Below, piece by piece: positions 37,191 to 47,560 of a stretch of 64,000 nucleotides of DNA (its first letter is position 1; the number at the start of each line of letters is the position of its first letter). Made by a program: the position numbers and the translations under genes. The stretch is from Marsupella aquatica. Taxonomy: Eukaryota > Marchantiophyta. The notes beneath the pieces were generated by a model, which had not been told where the DNA came from, searched no databases, and saw only the letters and a program-made list of their open reading frames with translations. The stretch is from positions 19,282,001-19,346,000 of the forward strand of contig OZ316893.1 of assembly GCA_973895155.1 (NCBI GenBank), written 5' to 3'.

Positions 37191-39016
37191 ATGGCTAAAA
37201 ACACTCGTGCAAAGAGTGGCAAGCAGGCTCCCCACCAAGGGGAGAGCCCAAGTTCAAGATGAACAGAAGGAGGACGGGTCGACTTCCCTAGACGAACGTT
37301 ACAAGCAGGATGAAGAAGATGCAACGGCCGAACCGTCGACCGCTGCGGCAAATAAATCAAGTGCAGAGCACCGTCAACTTAAAGGGAAGGAGGCGGCTGA
37401 TCCTTCAGAGGATGGGTCGGATGACGATGACTCCGACGCAACCGCAAGCGACGAAAACACAGAAGCCGAGACAGAGGAAGAGGGTCAGGACCCGGAAGAG
37501 GAACTGATCCCAGCCTTAAGAGGGTTGAATGTGAAACCAGAGGATGATGCCGAGCCGGACGTCATCGTGGATAATTTGACCAAGCAGAACCAGGATGACG
37601 CGGGTGATACCTCAGTCCCGGGACGTCATGGTGCTCGCAAGACGCGGGGGTGTCACCAAAATCCACAAGAGAACCTAAGGACAGGCGGCCCGCAAAGGAA
37701 AGACGGTTGGAGGACCATCCTTATACAACCCGCAAGGGCCCAGCCGCGGACGATGGTCTGGGTCCGTTGACTCAAGACCAACGACTCATCTATGAGCAGT
37801 TGGAACACAACAAGGGGGCCCAGATTAAGTACTTACTTAGTCTGGGTAGTCAGAGTGCGTCACGTCCCGAGGGGGGAATGGTAGTTGGACGGAGTATGTT
37901 CCAAGTGAACCAGCTACCGTCTCCTCCAACTTACGACGGAGCCTACGAGCAAAGTGGACAAAAGTTCCTAAGTTGGCTCTCCACAATGGAGATTCATCTC
38001 CAAGCGTACGTTGAGCGTTCCACTTGGGCTACCGCGGCCGCTCCTTACCTGAAGGACTATGCCTTGACTTGGTAAAGTCATGGAAGAAGTCGCGAGAGGA
38101 CTCCTCCTTACCATTAACTTGGGAAAACCTGGTTGAGGGTCTCCGTGCTCATGTCACCACTAAATACCTGGAGCGGCATGCTCATAAATGCGTAACGGAG
38201 ATGAGTTTCAGGGGTGATATCCAAAAGTTCATCACTTATTACCAGAATCAGTTGGCATGTATCCCGGCGGGACAAGAGACCCTACATACACAGCTTCACA
38301 ACTTTATTGTGAAGCTCCCGCCGTTGCTCAGGGAAAAGTTGTAGGAAAAGCGTCATGAGTTCAAAACGCTTTCCGACGCCTTCGACAAGGCCACTACGTT
38401 GGTGAATAACCGACCGGACTTGGCAAAGGTGGGTGGCAAGGGATCCGAAGGGGAAGCTGGGAAAGCAAAAGGTCCCGGGAATAAGCAGAAGCAACCTGAG
38501 GGGGCGGGGGCTGGTGGTTCGGACCCCCAGCCCCATAATGGGGGAGCTAAGCGAAACCGGAAGGCCGGCAACTTCCATAAAGGAGCCTCATCGGCACAGA
38601 AAGCAAAGAAACAGGCAACCATGGAGCAGAGGCGGACGGAAGGTTCATGCTTCACATGTGGTGCCATGGGCCATCAAAGTAAGGATTGTTCCACGAAAGG
38701 TGGCAAGCCGAGCGGAGATGGTGGAGGGCAGAAGAGCATTAAGGTAAGTATTGCTCTAACCGAACCCTTAGTAGCTGACAAGGTCCCTGTAGGGGATGTC
38801 CCTGACGAAGAGATGGTGTTGTTGCGAGAGAAGATACCTAAAGTTAAGACAATGGATCCTGAAAAACTGATTTTTGTGAATGTCACTTCTAACGGTAATT
38901 TGGGTGTTGCCTTGGTGGATACAGGCACGACCGCCTACTTCATAAGTGGGCAGGCGACAACTCGTCTTCTCGGGGGGTTGACTATCAACAATCTTAGGAA
39001 CCGCGTGCGATCCAAA
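37191..39016 (+). pseudogene. Chromovirus gag and start of protease, broken
   Basis: The first likely ATG is 37191, with a TGA at 37260. The sense then moves through other frames: a long Asp/Glu-rich region (37.3-37.6 kb), the capsid core (37.75-38.07 kb, FLSWLSTMEIHLQAYVE), a further shift near 38070 and a TAG at 38342. The zinc knuckle CFTCGAMGHQSKDC (near 38650) and the aspartic protease motif VALVDTGTTAYF (near 38905) follow in one frame. Coding resemblance stops abruptly at 39016, where the AT-rich segment starts. Confidence 0.85.
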
Positions 39017-39241
39017 GTAGGTATTTTTCATATAAATTAGCTAAATTTTTAAAAGCGTAGGAAGCAAAAGAAGGTATTATAAACCTATATTTGTAGAATA
39101 TTCTCTAATATATACCTTTTATAAAGTAAAATAGGTCATTAGTATTGAAAATAGAGAAGATTTTTAGAATATTCCCATTATAAAATAGGTGTGTTTATAT
39201 TAGGCTAGGATCGCACGTGGTACCCAAAAATATACACTAAG
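39017..39241 (+). other. AT-rich 225-bp segment in the protease region (insertion or intron)
   Basis: Its composition breaks sharply from the GC-rich element around it. It begins GTAGGT and ends AAG before coding sequence resumes in the same frame, so it has GT...AG ends and a length divisible by three. Close to its edges is a 10-base inverted pair, cgtgcgatcc (39004-39013) and ggatcgcacg (39208-39217), as expected of a small DNA transposon. It contains in-frame stops. I cannot decide between a MITE insertion and an intron. Confidence 0.6.
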
Positions 39242-42200
39242 CTAACCCCCCGAGCTCGTCTTGGGGTGGACGTGCAAGAGTTGTTACAACCGTTAGTGTG
39301 CAAGTTCGCCAACGACACAAAGGGGATAGTGTCGAGAGTAGTGCGTAGACTTCGGGTAGAGGTCATAGGCAAACAACAAAATTTTGTTAGTCAGGAGATG
39401 TTCTACGTTCTAGACGGTCTAGCCGTAGACTTCATTTTGTCGGTAGGTTATCTCAGAAAGCACAATGTTACCTTGAAACCGGGGGGTGAGGTGCTCCATT
39501 TTCCCAATAAGGGCGGTGAGCCCATCGTTGTACATGAAATTACCGAAAATAAAGAAAGATTTCTTAAAGTAAGTAAAGTGTCATGGATGTCTCCGTGTGT
39601 ATCGGCGAAGCAATGGTGGAAAGACTTCAAGGGTGGACATGAATGTTTCTTCTTTCATCTCCACCCAACTAAGGAGGCTGCGTCGCAGCCAAAGGTCAAG
39701 TCAGCTAAGGTCGGGCCCGACTGCGGTCGAATTCCTGAAATTTTAGAGGAATTCAATGACGTGCTCTCGCAGAAGCTACCTAAAGGTTTACCCCCGCGGA
39801 GAGAAGTGGATCACCAAGTTGAGTTGGAGCCGGGATCGACTCCTCAGGCTAAAGCTCCTTATCGTCTGAACTTGAACCAGCGAATGATGTTGAAGAACGC
39901 CTTGGAAGAGTTGATCGACCAAGGGTTCATTCGCCCTAGTAAGAGTCCTTACGGGGCGCCCGCTCTGTTTGTGTCCAAAAAGGATGGTACTTTGAGATTG
40001 TGCGCAGATTACCGGGCCCTCAATAAGCAGACGGTAAAGAACAAGTACCCGTTACCTCATATGGATGACCTCTTCGATTGCCTCTCCGGGGCCAAGAAGT
40101 TTTCAAAGGTGGACTTGCGGTCTGGGTATTACCAGATCCGCATGGCTAAGGGAGACGAGTATAAGACCGCGATGCGCACAAGGTTCGGATCCTATGAGTT
40201 TTTGGTTATGCCGTTCGGGTTGTGTAATGCAACCGCAATGTTCATGAAGATGATGAATAGCATCTTTCATGACTTGTTGGACCAAGGAGTGGTTGTCTTT
40301 ATTGACGACATCCTAATCTACTCGAAAACGTTGGAGGAGCATGAGCAGTTGCTCAAAGAAGTGTTCTCTCGCCTTCGTAAGGCTCGTCTGTTTGCTAAAC
40401 CTAGCAAGTGCGAGTTTGCGATGAACGAGATTCAGTTCCTCGGCCATACCTTTACCCCGGAAGGGATTACGCCTAGTCAGGACAAGCTTAAGGAGATCAA
40501 AGAATGGGAGCGCCCGTCCAATGTAAGGCAAGTTAGAGCCTTCTTAGGATTTATGGGGTTCTATTGGAGATACATGAAAGACTATGCGAGGATCGCGAGG
40601 CCTCTAAATGCGCTAACGTTGAAAAACAAAGTGTTTGTGTGGACACAGGATTGCGAGTTAGCATTCCTGATAACGCCGCCGGTTCTAAAGTTACCTAAGA
40701 TGGGGAAGCCGTTTGAGATTTGGACAGACGCAAGTGATTATGCCATCGGCGCTTGTCTTCACCAAGATGGGCGTCCTACGGCCTTCGAGTCATGTAAGTT
40801 GGAAAATCACTGGATCACGTTGGAAAGGGAAATGTATGTTGTGATCTATGCGTTGAAGAAGTGGGAGATTTACCTTAAGAACGGTCCCAAAGTGGTAATC
40901 CACACAGATAGCTCGTCGGCCTGGTACTTCAGTTCTAAGCCAAGGATGAACCCCAAGGAAATGCGCTGGCAGATGTTCTTGGCGGATTTTGATTTTGAAG
41001 TCCGCCATATTCCTGGGAAGACAAATACGGCAGCAGACACGTTATCGCGTAAGGACCAGCATCGTGTCAATGGGATCACGATGCTCGAATCCGAGTGGCC
41101 AAAGGTTCTGGCCGCAGCGTATGGGGATGACAGGTTAGCTAAGGATTGGCAAAGCAATGGGGGTAGCCGGAGCAAGGTAAGGCACGTATCGTTGGGGTTG
41201 GATACGATGCATAATGTCCAGTTATGGCGATACAAGCAGAGGCGTGTGTACATACCAGAGTCTCTAAGGTTAGAGGTTCTGCAAAAGTACCACGACTCGC
41301 CCTGGGGAGGACACGGAGGACAAGCTGCTACATATCGCAGCATGTCGCGAGATGTGTATTGGCCAGACATGAAGCATTCGGTCCTTCAACACGTGCAAAG
41401 TTGTTACTTGTGCCAAAAGAACCGAACGGTCTATAGGGCAAAAGGAGGACTACTACAACCCTTACCAGTGGCTGCGGCTCCATGGGAGTCTATCTCCATG
41501 GACTTCATTGTTGGATTACCTGAGTCCCACGGCAGTGACTCCATCTTAACAATCGTGGATCGTTTTTCCAAGATGGCGTGTTTCTTGCCTACTACGAAGA
41601 TGGTTTCGGCCCGAGCGGTTGCCGGTCTAGTGTTTGACAATGTCTTCCGACAATGGGGATTGCCGTTGCATATCCTGTCCGATCGCGATACCAAGTTCAC
41701 GGGCCATTTCTGGAAGGCGTTATTCCGGTTATCCGGAATGGACCTGACTGGGGGATCAACGTATCATCATGAGACAGATGGCCAAACGGAACGGGTTAAT
41801 GGTATCGTGGAGGACTACTTGTGTCACTTTGTGACGGCCAATCAAAAGGATTGGGCAAAGCATTTAACAATGGCCGAGTTTAGGTATAACTCGACCAAGC
41901 ATTCGGCGATGGGGTTTGCGCCGTTTGTGTTGGCCACAGGGAGGACGCCAAGGGCGCCCTCCTAGTTTATAAATCCGGAAGCTTGGCGGACAGAAAGCAA
42001 GGTTCCTTTTGCAGACAATTTTATTCGAGAGCGGCGCCTAGTTGTGGAAGCGGCTACCAAGGGTATGATCCTTGCCCAAAGTCGGTACAAGGAGCAAGGG
42101 GATAAACATTGACGCCAGGTAAGCTTTGAAATTGGGGAGAGCGTCTGGTTGCAGTTGAGACCTGAGAAATACCACGGGAACATAAGTAGGAAGCTGGCTC

Positions 42201-42586
42201 CCAGATATGCGGGGCCCTATCGCATTATACGATGGGCCCACAAGGATAATCCGGTTTCGGTGGTGTTGGAGACACCCAAGGAAATGGGCGTGGGCAAAAG
42301 CTACCATGTTAGCCGGCTCAAGAAGTTTGTCAAAGACGATGATCCCAACCGGGATCAAGTCTTGCGTCCGAACACCATGCTGGTGGAGGACGTCGAGGAG
42401 TTTGAGGTGGAGGCAATTCTGGACCACCGTTACAAACGCAAGTTTGGAAGGCAAATCTTAGAGTATTTGGTGAAGTGGGCTGGCTATGATCAGGCCGAGA
42501 GTACTTGGGAACCGGAGGAAAATTTGGGTAATGCCTCAGAGATCCTTGGAAGCTATCATAAGCGAAGCGGCCTACCGCCGTTGTGA
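39242..42586 (+). pseudogene. Chromovirus pol: RT, RNase H, integrase, chromodomain; two stops
   Basis: One frame runs from 39242 to TGA 42584-42586, broken by TAG 41963-41965 and TGA 42110-42112. It is uninterrupted for about 900 codons. Motifs in order: RT with DLRSGYYQIRM, VMPFGLCNA and VVFIDDILIYSK; RNase H with EIWTDASDYAIGA (a few residues seem deleted just before it, at LAFLITPPVLKL); integrase zinc region HDSPWGGHGG...CYLCQKN; catalytic core SMDFIVGLP, LSDRDTKF and HHETDGQTERVNG. After the stops come the integrase C-terminal region and a chromodomain, FEVEAILDHR to YLVKWAGYDQAESTWEPEEN. The chromodomain defines the chromovirus branch, which may target marked chromatin. Confidence 0.95.
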
Positions 42587-43010
42587 ACTGGTACAGGCAG
42601 CTGTAGCTACCTTTGTGAGTTGTATCCAAGTTTCACTCCTCTCGGCCTCTTAAGGATAAAGTCGGATTGTGTTGGGGCTAGAGGTTGTTGGGCGGCCGAT
42701 TTGCTTTTTGCGAGTGGAAGTTGATGGTGCCCGCCCTACATCTGTGGGCGGGCTAGTTCGAACCAAAGGAGAGCGCCCCAAGGGGAGGACAATGGGTCCG
42801 ACGAGTCTGGAGTTAGCTTACCCGTTTGGACTAGCATCCTACTTGGATAAGTGGGATAGGTTGGAATTTCCTAAGTATGGAATGCGCATACCAACCTGGT
42901 TTGCATCAGCCTTATGGGCAAACCATTTGTTACCTCATAAAATTTTTTAAGGCCCAAAGTGGTCTAGGCGTGTTGGAACGTTTACTTAGGTCACGCGGAC
43001 ATTACCATTT

Positions 43011-43025
43011 TTAAGGGGGGGTGCA
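43011..43025 (+). other. Polypurine tract of the chromovirus
   Basis: ttaagggggggtgca lies directly before the 3' LTR. It primes plus-strand DNA synthesis in this class of element. Confidence 0.85.
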
Positions 43026-44504
43026 AGTCGCGGAACTCGACTACCCTAACACTTAGCTTCAGCATCGCTGACTCCGACGCCGAGCTCCCTTATGGTTCAG
43101 GCCCGGATAGGCCATCCGGGGAGGACTTAGCATGGGGAGACTTGTGGGCAATGAGACGTGGCAATAGCGAGGCAAGGGGCCAAGCTGGGGACACACACTA
43201 AGGACTTGGACTAGCCTATGGCTGGTTGAGTTCAGGGGAAATGGACCGGGCTCAAGGATGGCCGTCCGGACCATCGGATGGGCTTTGAGTTCTGAGGGCT
43301 TGGGAGTGAGCTCCTCTTGGGCCCAAGGCCAATGGAGTTGATGCCATTGGCAACGGACGCTTGGGGCGCAAGTTGTGGCCCAAGCCGGGTTGGGCCGAGA
43401 CGGGGCCCCGAGCGACGATCAGACCTGAGGGCCTAGGCATGAGCACTGGGTCGTCCCGGTCACAACGGGCTAAGGCACTCCGCTTGTGGATGCCTATCAA
43501 GAAAGTTATGGGCGTTGCCAGTTGGTGGCGCGCCCATTATGCGCGATGGGATCCGGGTTGGGGACCAAAGCTGGTCCGAGGGTGGCAGGTCTCCAGAAGC
43601 ATATATGAGGGGAGTGGTGTCTCCCTGGGGGCTAAGGGCGAGCCGAAGTCGTGAGCCGCGGCGGTCGCGACACTAAGGGAAACCGCCAAACGGAAATGGC
43701 GATATCTTTCCAATGGGAAGTCCGTTGGAGGACTTCTTAGGTGCGTTGGAAAGCTCTTGAGGAGGGCTACGCCCTCCTGAGCTCAGCTGGGTCTGGGGGT
43801 GCCATGGGTTCTCGTGGTTTGTGGGTGTTAGCTCGCCCGCGTACCAAATCCTGCCGAACAGCAGCCAAGCCGCATTCAGTCTCCCATGGGAGCTTGCGTT
43901 GGGGAGGCAAGGCCAAGTAGGTATGGAGGCTGAGTCCCAAGAGTGCTCGGTCCCTAGACCATCAGTGGGGCAAACCGGGAGTCGGTGTTAGAGTCGGGGC
44001 TGTTCTGGTCCCGGCGTGTTGAGACAAGCTTGGGACAAGCTTTAGGACAAGCTACGCTAATTGGGCCATGAGCATGTCCTGAGGTCAGGATGGTCAGTTG
44101 GTGATGGATAGGTACGAGGGGGAACCCGGGCTGCGCCCAAGGAAGGAGCTGTCCTGGACGGACTGTGGGCGTGGGTTGTGGTTCCGGCTTATGGCATCGG
44201 GAGGACCTATCGCTAACCTATTTACCAATGTCTGTTGAGCTTGAGTTAGGATGCTAGACTTGGCAAGTTCTAGATCCGAAGGGGTTACTTACCAAGGTGC
44301 TTGGTTGTTTGTGCAAACAGTGAGGACCGTGGAGTAGCGGTCGTGTAGGTGAGCAAGTGCGGCTTCATATGGGAGTGGCCGCTAGTGGTGCTAGAGGCAC
44401 TTGGATGCTTGCTCGAGATATTCCGTGGAGGCGTTTGGGCATCAAGGGCACTTAGGCGCAAGTGCTGGGATTGGTGAGGGCGCTGGGTGGCAAGGTCCAC
44501 CACT
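43026..44504 (+). repeat. 3' LTR of the chromovirus (1479 bp)
   Basis: Same length as the 5' LTR, same ends (agtcgcgg ... ccaccact), followed by the target duplication CTCTG. Confidence 0.95.
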
Positions 44505-44683
44505 CTCTGTGATGTCATACCACTTTTTGTCAAGAAAGGGTCACCAGTGATGCTTGATTTAAACAAGTTTATGGATGCTCAATTGTTGTCCAAACATGCA
44601 TGAAGGAGGCACCAAATGAAGCACAAGTATATGGATAGGTCTATTGTGACAAAACCTTTGAGACTTTGTTAACCTTAGTCAAC

Positions 44684-44982
44684 TGTAAGAAACCGTCGAC
44701 TCCAGACTAGACAACAATACAAAAATTGGAGAGAAACACTGAATCAGATGTTACACCGATGAGACACCCCAAGTGAAGAAACTCCTGAAAGATCCATAGC
44801 ATATGAGAGTATATGTGAAGAATGAGGGAGAGAATGTTCTCTTGCAACCTATACCTCCCAAGGGGAACTAAGATGTGTGAGTCTAAATAAGTGGGTCTTA
44901 TTCTAAACTAACCACAAGAATCAACAAACCCTAGTAAGGCCAAAGTAACTAAAAGTCGAGAACTGAGAGTCAATTCCTAACA
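44684..44982. mobile_element. Solo LTR (299 bp), perfect 5-bp target duplication
   Basis: Begins tgtaagaaaccgtcgac and ends gtcaattcctaaca, with TCAAC at 44679-44683 and 44983-44987. It is the better preserved sibling of the copy at 25856-26149. TG...CA ends and the 5-bp duplication mark it as an LTR. No internal retroelement genes are present. Confidence 0.92.
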
Positions 44983-44987
44983 TCAAC

Positions 44988-46188
44988 AACGAAAACCAAT
45001 CCATCCATGATTTCATTTCTATCATACCTTGCTTGTAAAAGATACTCAGCATTTATTTCTTCATATTGGAATCTAGACTAAATGATGTCTTAGTACAAAC
45101 TTGTGATATTGCTCACAATCCATGTTGGTGTGGAAATTTGGGATGTTCATTTGTTGACCACCCCTTTAAATGTTACCTTGTTTCGCTCTCTTTAATACAT
45201 TTGGTATGGTGTATATATCTCTAGACCAAAATACAAGGACGAGATGCAACAGTACAAACAATGATCTCTTAGACTAGGTGTCCTGCTAATTGCACACCAA
45301 AACCTGACTATATACTGATATTTTGTCACTCTATACCATGATAAACCCAAAAAAATTATTTAAATTACTGTGTTGTCCTTACTATATAGTACTAGCATTG
45401 ACTACCCGACAGGGATGAGGACAAAAAAATACCTTGCACAAAAAAGAGTCATGGCTCTTTTGGTTTACCTTTCCCTCTCTGTGTTTTGTGAGTTGGAGTA
45501 GAGTCACGATCTTGAGTCTTCACTCTATACTGTTGGCCTGGAACTGGAAAATAGCTTCCGTTTGCAAATTATAAGTAAAATATTGTGACATTTTGATGTG
45601 CAATTACAGGACTCATTCTTGAACAATAATAGCAATTCTGAGGCGAATGGCTGTGACTACTCTATGAGTCAGTTTCTCACTTAATCACAACCATTCACCC
45701 CATTCAGAGGCCAAAAACAAAAAGGTGGCTTGAAAAATCCCCTTAAAATCATCTTACTAATAAAGCACGAATTGCAGTCTACTTTTCACAAGCTAGGGTC
45801 TAGAGTGAAGCCTCTAGACCGTAACTCTATGGTCATCATGTGCATGGTCATCATATACATGGGAAAAACTTATGACATGACTATGATGTATATACATGCC
45901 AATTTTTTATGATAATTTTTAAATATTTACATTAAAAATATATAGGTAATATGGCCCCACCATAACATATGTGCATAGAACATGGATGTGCATACCAAAA
46001 GTTTGTGCACATCAAGGAGAATGATATATTATATATGATTATTAAAATAATGATTTTTATCATTTCATTAATCTTCAAAGAATATGAATCAAAATTATAT
46101 TTTGATAATTCTTTTATTGTCCTCTCTGTTATTCATGTTGAAAGACTATTCACGTTCTTTGAACGGGTAATCGGGGCTAGTCTTCATT
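44988..46188. other. Intergenic, AT-rich; contains a detached piece of the next minisatellite
   Basis: No gene recognised. At about 45.69-45.75 kb the sequence gaggccaaaaacaaaaaggt and cttaaaatcatctta matches the end of a minisatellite unit. The next unit resumes at 46.18 kb, so about 430 bp of unrelated AT-rich DNA appears to have been inserted between them. Confidence 0.5.
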
Positions 46189-46780
46189 AGAGCCCAACGG
46201 GGTCAAAGGTCATTTTGTGGTACTCAAACTGGTGGTTGATTTCATGACCTCCAAAAAGTGATCCTAGACCCGAAACCCCATGCACAGACGAAAAAGAAAA
46301 TGGTGGCTTAAAAACAACGTTGAAATCATGCTCATTGGAGCCCAAGGGGGTCAAAGTTCATTGTATGGTAGTCCAAATCGTGGTTGATCTCGTGACCTCC
46401 AAAAAGTGATCCTCAACCCGAAACCCCAGGCGAAAAAGAAAAAGGTGGCTTTAAAAACCACCTTAAAATAGTCTTCAATGGAGCCCAAGGGGGTCATAGT
46501 CCATTGTGTGGTACTCGAAATGGTGGTTGATCTCATGACCTCCAAAAAGTGAACCTAAACATACATATCCAACAAGTGATCCTAAACCCAAAACCCCATT
46601 CACAGGCGAAAAGGAAAAGGTCGCTTGAAAAATACCTTAATATATGCTCATTTGGAGCCCAAGGGGGTCAAAGCCCATTTCCCCGGACGGCGGGGGATGG
46701 GTTACCAATGGAGGAGAGAATATGACAGAACAGGGCGTTGGAGCCCTAGGGGATCAAAGCCCATTTCCCAAGACGGGGGA
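46189..46780. repeat. Minisatellite, about 145-170-bp units
   Basis: Unit starts (gagcccaagggggtcaaag) lie near 46190, 46338, 46481, 46653 and 46740. Units share atggtggttgatctcatgac, ctccaaaaagtgatcct, acccgaaaccccatgcac and aaaaaggtggctt. The last unit is shortened to about 85 bp. Confidence 0.88.
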
Positions 46781-47560
46781 TGGGTTTCCATTAGTAGAAT
46801 ATTTTTGCAACTTTCCCTCTAGCCATTTCTCTGTAGTCTCACCATAATAAAAAAAATGGTATCATTTGCATAACAAACAATCACAATTTTGAATCACGTG
46901 CCTTAATTACACCTGGGCCAGGCTGGCCACGGGGTTACTGCCCATAGCTTTCTGCACAACGCACAAGAAAAATTCGAGAAATAACTTATATTTGCACACA
47001 GACCCAGGGGCCTCATTAAGAGACTGAAGCTGTCCAAAATAAGATGACGTCGTTTCGTTTTTATTCCTACTGTATTTGCTTTTCAGTTGAGGGTAGAGAA
47101 TATAAAGCCGGGTTGGACAGACGGTCTGTTGTGATGTGAAGGATGGAGTTCCCAAGCTGGTACGGATTGACACAAAATGTATACAAATGTTCAAATGCTT
47201 ACTTTTATAGTTTTGATTGAAATGTGACCTGTCAAGGAGCTTTTGCTTGTTTGCAAACCGTTTCAATAATTTACCACGTAGTATATCATTGCTTATGCCC
47301 AAACTACTTAGGGCATCTTTCACAGAAATGGTATTTTTGCCGCTCATTTTCAAAACTACTGTAAGGTGTCTTACATAAAAGTGAAATCTCAGTTGACAAT
47401 TGATTTATAATATTAGATCAAATGAAAATGCTCATAAAAAATGAAGCAAATGATGTTTGGAAAATCTCAAACTTTGTGAGATAATAACTCCACATCAAAG
47501 AACTTGCTAGCAAAAATTGAACTTAAACAAAGATCCTAAGAGCATCTCCAATAGTGTATT
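46781..47560. other. Unassigned region with one 148-codon minus-strand frame
   Basis: The minus-strand frame 47353-46907 starts MKMSGKNTISVKDALSSLGI and is the longest open frame outside transposons and recognised genes. I see no known domain, signal or intron structure, and the DNA is AT-rich. I regard it as probably chance, but it is recorded because of its length. Confidence 0.3.

Larger units (their letters stand above)
35568..44504 (+). mobile_element. Nearly complete Ty3/gypsy chromovirus with AGT...ACT termini
   Basis: An 8937-bp element with two 1479-bp LTRs, flanked by a perfect 5-bp duplication (CTCTG at 35563-35567 and 44505-44509). In order it has an initiator-Met primer site, gag, protease, RT, RNase H, integrase, a chromodomain and a polypurine tract, which is the layout of a chromovirus. 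By eye the two LTRs differ at roughly 35 of 1479 positions (about 2.4%), mostly transitions, so insertion is fairly young. Coding capacity is lost: gag changes frame at least three times, with stops at 37260-37262 and 38342-38344; pol has stops at 41963-41965 and 42110-42112. A 225-bp AT-rich segment sits at 39017-39241. Confidence 0.96.

Noticed and set aside
37138-37770. 210-codon frame at the gag start
   Set aside because: Part of it (the acidic region) probably is gag, but the N-terminal part comes from a GTG/TTG-type start in leader DNA and the C-terminal part is out of frame with the capsid; not an independent gene.
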